Origin: JAQVIJ01 sp041287365
GTDB taxonomy: Bacteria > Desulfobacterota > Dissulfuribacteria > Dissulfuribacterales > DYLC01
Assembly (NCBI GenBank): GCA_041287365.1
Contig: JBEULL010000004.1
Span: 124,001 to 188,000, forward strand
Reading direction: 5' to 3'
DNA length: 64,000 nt
Shown here in pieces: positions 44,959 through 53,993 of this stretch (positions within the stretch are counted from its first letter, which is position 1; each line of letters opens with the position of its first letter). The notes below the pieces were generated by a model. That model saw only the letters and a list, made by a program, of their open reading frames with translations, had not been told where the DNA came from and ran no database searches. Made by a program: the position numbers and the translations under genes.

Positions 44959-45718
44959 ATGAAAAAGGCAAGTTTTTTTGTGGATTTGTCTGGCGTTGTT
45001 GTTGGCTGGTTGTGTGCCGCCACAGTCAGCCTCGGATACGGCCAATCAGCAGGCGGACAAAATGATGTATCAGCCCATTTCCTACGTCAATGCATCGAAA
45101 CCAGGCCCTGCACTTGTGGTCATTCCAGGCGAAATCAAGAGCAATAACGCTACGTTTACACAAAAGGTGAGCAGCAACAATGTTGCTGATTATGCGGAGT
45201 TGGAGCTGGGTAAGGCCAATTTCAAAATATTGGAGCGGGCTGACCTTGGGCCTATGCTGGATGAGATTAGGTTGGCCGTGAATATGGGGGACCCCAATGC
45301 CTTACAGAAGTTCAAGAAGGGTAAGTTCAAATCCACTCAATGGTTCGTGAAATTCGATATTTTGAAGGCCGAGCCCGTAGCCCAGGCTTCCCAAGGTTTT
45401 AACGGCGCTGTGTTGGGTTCTATTGCCGGCGCTCTGATAGGCGGCAGGGGAGGCGCAGTGACCGATACATCGGTTTCATCGGTTCGCGCCGAGGATGCAG
45501 CAGGTGTGTGGATTATAGGAATGCGCTACAAGATATTGAATGCCAATACCAGTGAACAGGTGGCCACAGGTTACTTTGAGGATAAGATGGAGCTGAATGC
45601 CGGTTCCACAAGCGTTTTGGGCATATCTCAGTCTCAGCAAAAGACTATGACGTTGGATACCATGGTGCAGAGATTGGTGCAAAAGTGTGTGGCAGAGATA
45701 GACAGCCGGAATAAATGA
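44959..45718 (+). CDS. CsgG-like lipoprotein, +1 shift inside the signal peptide
   Basis: CCAAGGAG precedes the ATG at 44959. An extra T in the T7 run (44973-44979) breaks the frame; with T6 it reads MKKASFLWICLALLLAGCVPPQ, a clear lipobox ending LLAGC. The rest (from TTG 44978) is intact: ALVVIPGEIKSNNATF, a CsgG-like ELGKANFKILERADLGPMLDEI, a glycine-zipper-like segment GAVLGSIAGALIGGRGG (possible membrane insertion hairpin), and VWIIGMRYKILNANTSEQVATGYFE. A start at TTG 44978 would give a very short but possibly working lipoprotein signal. Likely an outer-membrane or periplasmic lipoprotein of the cluster. Confidence 0.65.
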
Positions 45719-45849
45719 TGACGATCTTGTAAAAAGCCGCCAACCGTTTGCAATAAATAATCCTTTCAGATTTTGTTATGCCGATCCTTTAGAGATGCGT
45801 CAACTGACCTGTCCCCAAAGGCACATTTGGTGACGTTAGAAGGAATGAG

Positions 45850-46644
45850 GTGTTAAAGAAGCTCTGTTTTGTGTTTACGTGTTGCCTTTGGGGCTTGATT
45901 GCCCCTTGGGTCATGGCTGAAGATGTTGTCTCCGATTCCTTGGCTGCGGCCAAGCGATTGGTGGTTCTGGAGGTGCGTGACGAGACAGGAAGTCCTGATT
46001 GGCGCAATCAATTGATCGCCTTGGGTATAGCCAATCTGGTGGCCACAGAGCTTTATAACACGGGACATTATGCGCCCATCGAGGAAAAGCCCGAGATATT
46101 GCGGGAGTTAAACGATCTTCAGGCACTGAGTTGGTTAAATAAAGGCGCCGATATCGTTGTAAATGACATCCCTCGCGCCGAACCACCAAAATTGACAGAA
46201 GGAGAGACAGTTAAGGCGTCAGCCGAGGCATCGAGTAGTGAGGCCAGTGGTCAATCGAGTGATACGGACAAGCGAAATGGGCAGTTAAAAGATACAAGCC
46301 AGGAATGTACGCAAGGTGAAAGGCCGGTGTCTTTGTTTGAACGCTTTGGTTGCGACGCAGTGGCTCGAGTGGTCGTGAAGAATTTCAAGCAACGTCGAGT
46401 GCGCAGCATCGGTTTTATCTCAGGTGGTAGTACTACCGTAGGGTTGAATGTGGAGGTCTCTGTGGAGGAGAGGGATGGCGGATTTTATCGTGGCGTTGGC
46501 AGGGGCGAAGGCACTACCACTGCCATGGCTGCCATGTTTGAGATTCGGGAAAATCGTATATCGTTTGACGAGACCACAGTAGGCCAGGCCACTCAAAAGG
46601 CCGTCAGAGAGGCGGTGGTCAATCTATGCAAGGTGGATAAGTAG
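45850..46644 (+). CDS. CsgG-family secreted protein
   Basis: A 264-residue protein with a signal peptide (about residues 1-23, ending VMA-ED), starting at GTG after GAAGGAATG. It has a CsgG/TolB-N type fold: VVLEVRDETGSPDWRNQLIALGIANLVATELYNTGHYAPIEEKPEI, then a Ser/Glu-rich insert (about 115-160), then ARVVVKNFKQRRVRSIGFISGG and VGLNVEVSVEERDGGFYRGVG. Intact, unlike its neighbours. In curli-type systems CsgG forms the outer-membrane export pore; here there is no lipobox, so it may be a periplasmic partner. Confidence 0.7.
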   Translation: MLKKLCFVFTCCLWGLIAPWVMAEDVVSDSLAAAKRLVVLEVRDETGSPDWRNQLIALGIANLVATELYNTGHYAPIEEKPEILRELNDLQALSWLNKGADIVVNDIPRAEPPKLTEGETVKASAEASSSEASGQSSDTDKRNGQLKDTSQECTQGERPVSLFERFGCDAVARVVVKNFKQRRVRSIGFISGGSTTVGLNVEVSVEERDGGFYRGVGRGEGTTTAMAAMFEIRENRISFDETTVGQATQKAVREAVVNLCKVDK

Positions 46645-46647
46645 AAT

Positions 46648-47953
46648 ATGGGAATTGTGTTTAGAGATATCGGCAGAATAAGGGAAATCACAGCGTTATG
46701 GCCGTTTTTTGTGTGGCTGTTTCTGATGTCTGGTTGTGCCGCCACCTATGTGCAGGACGATTCCACATCCAAGACACAACCTGCGTTGGTAACTACACCG
46801 TTATCTGCCTACAGCGGGCCCAAGACGGTTGTGGCTGTGTTACCCCTCGGTCTTTCGGAACAGGCGGCCAAACGCTATCCGCGTCTTTTGGACAAGTCTG
46901 TGGGTATGGGTATTCACAACATGGTGGTGGAGGCCATGTATGACAGCAATCGTTTTACATTTGTGAAAGAAAAGCCGGAGATTATCAAAGATGTGATGAA
47001 TCGGCAGTGGATGAGTTCAGCCGGGATGGTGGATCAGGGGACGGCTGTGGAGATGGGACGTATGTTGGGCGCTAAAAAGGTGATATACGGTGAGGTCTAT
47101 GACTATGCCGAGGGAGGAGATGGCCTTGGCCGACGATATATCTGCCTTGGCCCATGTGCTGCCTCGCATGAATTATCCCAGCATGGTTGTGACGGTTGCA
47201 CAAAAGGCCATGACCAGCGAGATGGGAGGTGTGCAGTTGAATGTAGGGGCAGCGGAGCAGACTATAGTTCAGATTTTGAGTGAAAAGGGCTTTCGTATTG
47301 CGGAACCTTCGGCCCTTGAGGCGGAAAGGCTGCGGCAGGTGGCCATGGCTGCTCAATCCGGTGCAGGCGTCCTTGCACAGGCACGAGAGGCTGCCTCTCA
47401 TCTGGCCCAGCTCATGGTGACATGCCAGCTGGTTATGCAGGACAACGGCCCTGCTCCGTATAATCCGCGCATTCATTCTTATGGCGCATTTCTCACCGCC
47501 AAGCTCTATGAGACCAGTACAGGACGCATGTTGGCCACTGCATCCGCCGATGCCAATGTGCCCAACATCAGTTTTGCTCAAGGGGCGCTCAAAGCCTCTC
47601 AGGAGGCAGCCAAAAAACTGGCAAATGATCTTTCGTCCAAGGTTGTGAAGGTCTGGTTGGATGCCTGTTACAACGAGCATGAGGTTTCTTTGATAGTGGA
47701 AAACATCTCGTTCGATGAAGTGGCCTCGCTTCAGGCCGGTTTGTCCGGCTTGCGCGGTGTTTCCCGCGTAAATAAAAAAGGCTTTTTACAGAACAGGGCG
47801 GAACTGCTTATAGGTTGGAAGGATTGCAATACACAAAGACTGGCAGAGATTATTTCTACCTCTGTGCCTCTCCTTAAAATCAGCGAGGTGCAGGGCAATA
47901 CAATACGGGCGAGCTACGGAATGAAGACCGCAACCAGTAAAAAGGGGAGGTAA
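46648..47953 (+). pseudogene. CsgG-like lipoprotein joined out of frame to a second CsgG/FlgT-like part
   Basis: The first part (46648-47120) has a lipoprotein signal (FVWLFLMSGCAATYV) and a typical CsgG core: TVVAVLPLGLSEQAAK, MVVEAMYDSNRFTFVKEKPEI, SSAGMVDQGTAVEMGRMLGAKKVIYGEVYDY. At the G3 run 47112-47114 the frame must shift +1 to enter the second part, which is open to 47953: MVVTVAQKAMTSEMGGVQLNVGAAEQ (start of another CsgG/FlgT-type domain) and a C-terminal domain (VSLIVENISFDEVASLQAGLSGLRG) like that of the gene at 43528. The CsgG core seems to lose its last strands at the join, so a deletion that fused two genes is as likely as a simple frameshift. Confidence 0.6.
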
Positions 47954-47955
47954 TT

Positions 47956-48339
47956 ATGCGCAATATTGTACTGTTATTGTTTGCTGTATGTGCAGTGATA
48001 CCCTTTTACTTCATGTGGGGCGAAGCAGGTGTATATGAACAACCCCTGACCTTTTCTTCTCCCCGTTTTGCAATAGTGGATCTCACTGCATACGCCCACT
48101 CGGAAAAGACAATTTTGACCGTCAGTGGAAACGTGGAAAACCAGAGCCAGAGTCTGGCCAAGGGATATGTGATAATCTATCTCAAAAAAGGTGGAGACGT
48201 GATTCTTGCATTGGAAACATCCGTTAACAGCGGCGCTCCATTCGCCCATGGCACAAAGGGGTATTTTGAGACATCCGTCAATCTCACCAATCTGAGCCAG
48301 CGGCCGAATAATATTCTTGTGGAGTTTGTAGATAGGTAA
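47956..48339 (+). CDS. Small periplasmic protein, FxLYD-like
   Basis: A 127-residue protein with an N-terminal hydrophobic segment (IVLLLFAVCAVIPFYFMWG) and a single beta-sandwich-like domain (AIVDLTAYAHSEKTILTVSG, VENQSQSLAKGYVIIYLKKGG, GTKGYFETSVNL) as in FxLYD domain proteins. GGGAGG lies five bases before the ATG, two bases after the preceding stop, so it ends the cluster. Intact. Function unknown; perhaps anchored to the inner membrane and facing the periplasm. Confidence 0.7.
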   Translation: MRNIVLLLFAVCAVIPFYFMWGEAGVYEQPLTFSSPRFAIVDLTAYAHSEKTILTVSGNVENQSQSLAKGYVIIYLKKGGDVILALETSVNSGAPFAHGTKGYFETSVNLTNLSQRPNNILVEFVDR

Positions 48340-48382
48340 TACAGAAAAATTCTCATTTTTTTGAGCCTCCTCGTAGAACTAA

Positions 48383-48411
48383 TTGACATTGCTGTCAACG
48401 AGTGTTACTTT
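48383..48411 (+). promoter_or_regulatory. Hydrogenase promoter with palindrome over the -35 box
   Basis: TTGACA (48383-48388) and TACTTT (48406-48411) are 17 bases apart. TTGACA-TTGC-TGTCAA (48383-48398) is also a perfect inverted repeat, which looks like a CRP/FNR-superfamily site and would overlap the -35. It lies about 75 bases before the small-subunit start. Confidence 0.5.
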
Positions 48412-48486
48412 CTTTTAAGAGTTTTTATAGTGGCATGCTCGTAACTTATTTCGCATAGTCTCGTTCAGAGACGGAAAGGAGGCATC

Positions 48487-49620
48487 ATGTCCCGCAATCT
48501 TTATCTCTCCGACCTGAATCCCACCCTTGACAGACGCAGTTTTCTCAAGGCCTGTACCATGGCCGCCGCTGCATTGGGTCTTTCCTCCGAGATGGTCCCT
48601 CAAATCGTGGAAGCGGCTGCATCTCCGCAAAGACCACCTGTGGTCTGGCTGCATTTTCAGGAGTGCACCGGCTGCACCGAGGCCCTGTTGCGCGCCTCGC
48701 ATCCGGACATAGCCCGTTTGATTCTGGATATCATCTCGCTGGACTACCATGAGACGGTCATGGCTGCGGCAGGACGTCAGGCCGAGACCTGTCTGCACGA
48801 TACCATCACCAAGTATGACGGCAAGTTTGTCTGTGTGGTGGAAGGCGCTATTCCCACCAAGGACGGCGGTGTCTATTGCAAGATCGGAGGCCGCACAGCT
48901 CTTTCCATTCTCAAAGAGGTGGCGCCCAAGTCGGCTGCCATCATCGCCATAGGCACCTGCGCTACATATGGCGGTGTTCAGGCAGCGGCTCCAAATCCCA
49001 CGGGTGCTGTGGGTGTTAACAGTATCATACATGACAAGCCCATTATAAATATCTCCGGTTGTCCTCCTAATCCCATCAATTTTCTGGGCACGGTTCTGCA
49101 CTTCCTCACCTTCAAGCGTCTTCCCGAAACCGATCAATTGGGCAGGCCGCTTTTTGCCTATGGCCGTAAGATACACGACCACTGTGAGCGTCGCGCCCAT
49201 TTCGATGAAGGCAGGTTTGTAGAGCAATTCGGGGACGAGGGCCATAAAAAAGGCTATTGTCTGTATAAAGTGGGCTGTAAAGGCCCTGAAACCTATGCCA
49301 ATTGCCCTGCTGTGCGCTTTAACGATGTGGGCGTATGGCCTGTAAGTGTTGGTCATGGCTGCGTTGGCTGCACGGAGCCCAATTTCTGGGATACCATGAC
49401 ACCGTTTTATGAAAGGCTGCCAAGTGTGGCTATACCTGGAGACAGAGGCGCTGTTTCCAGCGCAGAGTCCGCCGGCAAGACGATTTTGGGTGTAGCGGCA
49501 GCTGCCATAGGCGTACATGCTGCCGTTGGTATCGGCAAGAGATTGGGTAAGGGTGGGGCTTCTTGTTGTGCCAAGCCCGCTTCTTCTCTCAAGGGTTCAG
49601 ATGAAAAGAGCAAGGAATGA
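48487..49620 (+). CDS. hyaA: [NiFe] hydrogenase small subunit (group 1, Tat-exported)
   Basis: The electron-transfer subunit of a membrane-bound uptake hydrogenase. RRSFLK at residues 16-21 is the twin-arginine signal, so the enzyme faces the periplasm. Cys motifs for the Fe-S clusters are visible: proximal ECTGCTEALLR, GTCATYGG and GCPPNP; medial and distal DHCERRAHF, GCKGPETYANCP and GHGCVGCTEPNFWD. A C-terminal hydrophobic helix (TILGVAAAAIGVHAAVG) anchors it, with an unusual double Cys just after (GGASCCAK). An AAAGGAGG site precedes the ATG. hyaA is used as the generic name for this subunit. Confidence 0.95.
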   Translation: MSRNLYLSDLNPTLDRRSFLKACTMAAAALGLSSEMVPQIVEAAASPQRPPVVWLHFQECTGCTEALLRASHPDIARLILDIISLDYHETVMAAAGRQAETCLHDTITKYDGKFVCVVEGAIPTKDGGVYCKIGGRTALSILKEVAPKSAAIIAIGTCATYGGVQAAAPNPTGAVGVNSIIHDKPIINISGCPPNPINFLGTVLHFLTFKRLPETDQLGRPLFAYGRKIHDHCERRAHFDEGRFVEQFGDEGHKKGYCLYKVGCKGPETYANCPAVRFNDVGVWPVSVGHGCVGCTEPNFWDTMTPFYERLPSVAIPGDRGAVSSAESAGKTILGVAAAAIGVHAAVGIGKRLGKGGASCCAKPASSLKGSDEKSKE

Positions 49621-49631
49621 GGAGGTGAAAT

Positions 49632-51332
49632 ATGGCTACAAAGATCACAGTCGATCCAATCACTCGAATAGAGGGGCATCTGCGCATCGATGCAGAGGTT
49701 GCTGATGGACAGATAAAAAACGCATGGTCATCAGGTCAGATGTGGCGTGGCATAGAGAATATACTGCAGGGCCGGGATCCAAGGGATGCGTGGTTATTTA
49801 CTCAGCGCATCTGTGGCGTGTGCACCACCGTACATGCCCTTGCTTCGGTGCGCTGCGTGGAAAACGCCCTGGGCATGGAGATACCCCTAAACGCCCAGTA
49901 TATTCGCAATCTCATTGTTTCTATTCATGCACTTCACGACCACATAGTGCATTTCTATGTGCTTTCCGCACTGGACTGGGTGGATGTGGTCTCCGCCCTG
50001 CAGGCAGACCCCAAAAAGACCGCTGCCTTGGCATCCACTCTTTCTGAATGGTCCAACAACAGTCCAGAGCGTTTCAAGGCCGTACAAGCCAAGGTCAAGG
50101 CCCTGGTGGACAGCGGTCAGTTGGGTCCGTTTGCCAATGCCTATTGGGGACATGCTGCCATGCACCTTCCACCGGAGGCCAATTTGATGGCGGTCTCTCA
50201 TTATTTAGAGGCATTGGATTATCAGAGAAAGGCCACTCAGGCACTGGCTATTCTTTCCGGCAAAAACCCGCATATACAAAACCTTTCCGTGGGTGGCGTG
50301 ACTGCTGCCATCAATCCAGCCAATGAGGCGACCTTGAATATGGAGCGGCTCTACTGGGTGAAACAACTACTGGAGGAGGTAAGCGGATTTGTGAAGCAGG
50401 TCTATCTGCCGGATGTAATAGCAGTGGGTGCCCTTTACAAGGACTGGTTGCAATACGGGGCCGGTGTCACAAATTATCTGGCGGTGCCGGATATGCCTTT
50501 GGATACCAAGGGCGAGCGTTTCGACCTGCCGGGAGGAGTGATATTCAATGCCAATCTGGCATCGGTCAAGGAATTCAAGAGCTTCAATGACCCATTTTTC
50601 AAGGATAATGTGGTGGAATGCATAGCACGCTCCTGGTATAAGGGCGACTGGACCAAGCATCCGTTTGAAGAAGACACTGTGCCCAACTACACGGATTTCA
50701 ATGAAAACGGCAAATATTCGTGGCTCAAGGCCCCGCGTTTTCAGGGCCATCCCATGCAGGTGGGGCCGCTTGCACAGGTGTTGGTGGGTTATGCCGTAGG
50801 TCATGAACTTACCAAAAAATATGTGGATGATGCCCTGTCCAGGGTCAGCACATTGGCTGGCACACAGGTGGGCCCGAATGTCCTGCATTCCACTCCGGGA
50901 AGACACCTGGCGCGTGCAGTTCGCACCGCTATGCTTGCGGACCTTGCCTTAAAACATTGGGAGCTTTTGGTTGACAATATCGGTAAGGGCGACCTGGCCA
51001 TCTTCAATCCTCCCACATTCCCAAAGGGAGAGCAGCGTGGCTTTGGCTTCCATGAGGCCCCGCGAGGTGCTCTGTCCCACTGGATCGTGATTCAGGACGG
51101 TCGCATCAAGAATTATCAGTGTGTGGTGCCTTCTACCTGGAATGCAGGCCCAAGGGATGAAAAAGGCCTGTTAGGTCCGTATGAGGCATCTTTGGTGGGT
51201 AACCCTGTGGCCGATTCAGAAAAGCCCCTGGAGGTTTTGCGCACCATTCACTCCTTCGATCCGTGCATTGCCTGTGCCGTTCACATGTTGGAGCCAGAAA
51301 GGGGTGAGGTGTCGCGAGTCAAGGTGTTATAG
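49632..51332 (+). CDS. hyaB: [NiFe] hydrogenase large subunit
   Basis: Catalytic subunit that oxidises H2. Nickel ligands Cys61 and Cys64 are in RICGVC, and Cys545 and Cys548 are in DPCIAC with His551 next. A 15-residue tail (MLEPERGEVSRVKVL) after His551 is the peptide removed by a maturation endopeptidase, so the protein is made as a precursor. 566 residues is normal. It starts 11 bases after hyaA, with GAGGAGG upstream. The endopeptidase and the Hyp maturation genes are not in the window. Confidence 0.96.
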   Translation: MATKITVDPITRIEGHLRIDAEVADGQIKNAWSSGQMWRGIENILQGRDPRDAWLFTQRICGVCTTVHALASVRCVENALGMEIPLNAQYIRNLIVSIHALHDHIVHFYVLSALDWVDVVSALQADPKKTAALASTLSEWSNNSPERFKAVQAKVKALVDSGQLGPFANAYWGHAAMHLPPEANLMAVSHYLEALDYQRKATQALAILSGKNPHIQNLSVGGVTAAINPANEATLNMERLYWVKQLLEEVSGFVKQVYLPDVIAVGALYKDWLQYGAGVTNYLAVPDMPLDTKGERFDLPGGVIFNANLASVKEFKSFNDPFFKDNVVECIARSWYKGDWTKHPFEEDTVPNYTDFNENGKYSWLKAPRFQGHPMQVGPLAQVLVGYAVGHELTKKYVDDALSRVSTLAGTQVGPNVLHSTPGRHLARAVRTAMLADLALKHWELLVDNIGKGDLAIFNPPTFPKGEQRGFGFHEAPRGALSHWIVIQDGRIKNYQCVVPSTWNAGPRDEKGLLGPYEASLVGNPVADSEKPLEVLRTIHSFDPCIACAVHMLEPERGEVSRVKVL

Positions 51333-51350
51333 GCCAGAAAGGAGGCAGCT

Positions 51351-51989
51351 ATGCTGTACGAAAAACGAGAAGCGTGGAGTGTGCTTTTACGGTTTTATCA
51401 CTGGGCCTTTGCCCTTTCCATCGTGTTTCTGGTGGTGACAGGGCTTTACATACATGCACCATGGACGAGTACGCAGCTGGAGACTGTGCGCACCTTTCCC
51501 ATGGCATATGTACGTTATCTGCATTTTTTGGCTGGGTTTGTATTTACCGCGGCCCTGCTGGTGAGATTTTATCTGTTGATTTTTGGCAACAGGCAAGAGA
51601 AATTCTGGAATGCAGCGCCTATTACGCCTTCAAATATCGTAAATTTTTTCAAGACGATAGCGTTTTATCTCTACATCGGTAAAAAAGACCATAGATTGGG
51701 GCATAACGCCCTGGCTTTCACCATTTATGTAGTGGTATTTTTAGTGGCTATCTGTCAGATCATCACCGGTTTTTATATGTTGTATCCTGAATCCGTTTTC
51801 TGGCAGACGTGGGGACTCAAGTTATTTGGCACTCAGCAGCAGGCCAGGTTTTTGCATAATATATTTATGTGGTTTTTCATGCTCTTTGCGATGATTCATG
51901 TGTACCTGGTGGTCTGGAATGAAAATATGGCACCTGAGGGCATGATCTCTTCTATATTCAGCGGAGACAAGTTCGTGGAGAAGTCTTGA
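51351..51989 (+). CDS. hyaC: Ni/Fe-hydrogenase b-type cytochrome subunit
   Basis: A 212-residue membrane cytochrome b that passes electrons from the hydrogenase to the quinone pool. It has four transmembrane segments with the family start SVLLRFYHWAFALSIVFLVVTGLYIH (haem-ligand His pair), AYVRYLHFLAGFVF and, near the end, FLHNIFMWFFMLFAMIHVYLVV. AAAGGAGG precedes the ATG, 18 bases after hyaB. Confidence 0.95.
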   Translation: MLYEKREAWSVLLRFYHWAFALSIVFLVVTGLYIHAPWTSTQLETVRTFPMAYVRYLHFLAGFVFTAALLVRFYLLIFGNRQEKFWNAAPITPSNIVNFFKTIAFYLYIGKKDHRLGHNALAFTIYVVVFLVAICQIITGFYMLYPESVFWQTWGLKLFGTQQQARFLHNIFMWFFMLFAMIHVYLVVWNENMAPEGMISSIFSGDKFVEKS

Positions 51990-52046
51990 AGAAAAATTTC
52001 CTTGCATCTTGAGGGAATTTGTAATAAATTTAACCGCTGATGTTTT

Positions 52047-52140
<94 letters not shown>

Positions 52141-52185
52141 CCTCTTATTCGTCATCTTCGTTTATGTTTTTTATTTCATTTTGGT

Positions 52186-52281
52186 AGCCGGGTCCCGCGC
52201 AACAATACCCTGTGAACTCCGCCAGGTCCGGAAGGAAGCAACGGCAGCAGTAAGTATTGTGTGCCGCGGGGGTGCCTGGCT
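52186..52281 (+). ncRNA. ffs: Bacterial small SRP RNA (4.5S)
   Basis: The conserved apical loop core (CAGGTCCGGAAGGAAGCAACGG in outline: GTCCGGAAGGAAGCA) is present, flanked by complementary arms GGGTCCCGCGCAACAATAC and GTATTGTGTGCCGCGGG. It guides Ffh-dependent targeting of membrane proteins. Ends are set by AGCC/GGCT pairing and are good to a few bases. It lies 46 bases after tRNA-Ser, and its 3' end meets the end of nadE. Confidence 0.95.
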
Positions 52282-53983
52282 ATCTTTCTATTTTATCTGA
52301 ATATCTGTGAGTTACAGGGAATCTTCTGCCGTATCCAAATGCCTTGCCGCTTATTTTTGGTCCAAATGGTGCCTGGCGTCTCTTGTATTCGCTGCGGTGC
52401 AGCATGGTTATGATGCGTTTTACCGTGGTTGCATCAAATCCCTTGGCGATTATCTCTTCCATGGATGTCTGTTTCTCTATGTATTCTTTCAGAACGGCAT
52501 CCAGGATTTCATACGGCGGCAGGTCGTCCTGATCTGTTTGATTGGGCCTTAGTTCCGCTGTGGGGGCCTTGGTAAATATGCGTTCTGGAATGACTGGAGT
52601 GTTTTTTGAGCCGTTTGTCGCCCAGGGTCGCCCCAGGCTGTTTACATACCTTGCCACGCTATAGACTCGCATCTTCGGCAGATCTGCAAGCAGTGCATAT
52701 CCGCCTACCAGATCGCCGTAGAGTGTACAATAGCCTACCGCTAATTCTGTCTTGTTTCCTGTTGCAAGTACCATGTGGCCAAGTCTGTTTGATACAGCCA
52801 TAAGCATGGCCCCTCGAATGCGGGCCTGTAGATTTTCTTCCTCCAAGCCCTTTGGGCCGAGTTCAAACACAGGTGCAAGTGTGTTTTTGTATTCATAGAA
52901 TACAGAGGTTATGGGCAATGTAATGGTTTTGATATCGAGATTCTCTGCCAGAATCGTAGCATCTTCGATGCTCTCTTTGGATGTGAACTCCGATGGCATG
53001 AGGACTCCCAGGACATTTTGTGGCCCCAGGGCATGCACTGCAATGGCTGCTGTCAGAGCTGAATCTATGCCCCCACTTAGACCTATGACAACGCGTTTAA
53101 AGCCGCAGCGCGCAGTATAGTCTTGCAGTGATAATACCAGCGCCTTGAATATGACTTCGTCCGTATTTATGGATATGGCAATCTTCGTGTCAGGTGCTGA
53201 CAACAGATAGGGTTCATGTGAGCTCACTTCAACACACGCCAGTCCTTCTTTGAACTCGCCGACATGACAGTGAATGCTGCCGTCAGGAGAGACCGCCATG
53301 CTGCTGCCGTCAAAGACCAGAGAGTCCTGGCCGCCCACCTGATTCACATAGAGGAACGGCCTCGAGTATTTGTGAGCCAGGTGTTTTAACAGCCTGATTC
53401 TGAACTCGGGTTTTGTATAGTCAAATGGAGAGGCTGCGATATTGATATAGATGTGGGGCGATGTACTGGAAAGCTGTGCCAATGGGTCGGTCCGATACAT
53501 TCTGTGCTGAAAGAAGTTAACATCGTTCCAGATGTCTTCACAGATGGTGAGTCCGATACGCAGCCCTTTTAAGAGAAGAGGGGCTGTGGACTCCGCTGGT
53601 TCGAAGTAGCGTGCCTCGTCGAAGACATCGTAGTTGGGCATAAGGGTTTTAGAGACTGTAGCCTGAATAAACCTGTCATGGAACAGGATGGCACTGTTTC
53701 TGAATGGTCTTCCGATTCCTTCAGTATTGATCGTGGGACAGCCGCAGATTACGGCGATTCCAGTCACTGCGTTCACCAAGTTATTCAGGCTGTGCTCACA
53801 TGCCTGCACAAAACCCTTCTGATACAGTAGGTCCATGGGTGGATAACCACAGATGGAGAGTTCTGGAAACACCACCAGGTCACAGCCATATTCTTTGGCG
53901 CGTTGAATGTATGTAAGTATGAGTTGTGCGTTTCCTTCCATGTCTCCTATGGTGGGATTGATCTGCGCAAGACCGATTTTCAT
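52280..53983 (-). CDS. nadE: Glutamine-dependent NAD+ synthetase
   Basis: Makes NAD+ from deamido-NAD+ with glutamine as nitrogen source. The 567-residue protein has the N-terminal nitrilase-type amidase domain (VVFPELSICGYPP with the catalytic Glu, and LTICEDIW with the Cys) and the C-terminal synthetase domain with the PP-loop SGGIDSALTAAIA. This is the long form with built-in glutaminase. Its stop overlaps the last two bases of the SRP RNA on the other strand. Confidence 0.96.
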   Translation of the reverse strand: MKIGLAQINPTIGDMEGNAQLILTYIQRAKEYGCDLVVFPELSICGYPPMDLLYQKGFVQACEHSLNNLVNAVTGIAVICGCPTINTEGIGRPFRNSAILFHDRFIQATVSKTLMPNYDVFDEARYFEPAESTAPLLLKGLRIGLTICEDIWNDVNFFQHRMYRTDPLAQLSSTSPHIYINIAASPFDYTKPEFRIRLLKHLAHKYSRPFLYVNQVGGQDSLVFDGSSMAVSPDGSIHCHVGEFKEGLACVEVSSHEPYLLSAPDTKIAISINTDEVIFKALVLSLQDYTARCGFKRVVIGLSGGIDSALTAAIAVHALGPQNVLGVLMPSEFTSKESIEDATILAENLDIKTITLPITSVFYEYKNTLAPVFELGPKGLEEENLQARIRGAMLMAVSNRLGHMVLATGNKTELAVGYCTLYGDLVGGYALLADLPKMRVYSVARYVNSLGRPWATNGSKNTPVIPERIFTKAPTAELRPNQTDQDDLPPYEILDAVLKEYIEKQTSMEEIIAKGFDATTVKRIITMLHRSEYKRRQAPFGPKISGKAFGYGRRFPVTHRYSDKIER

Positions 53984-53993
53984 TTAAAAGCTC

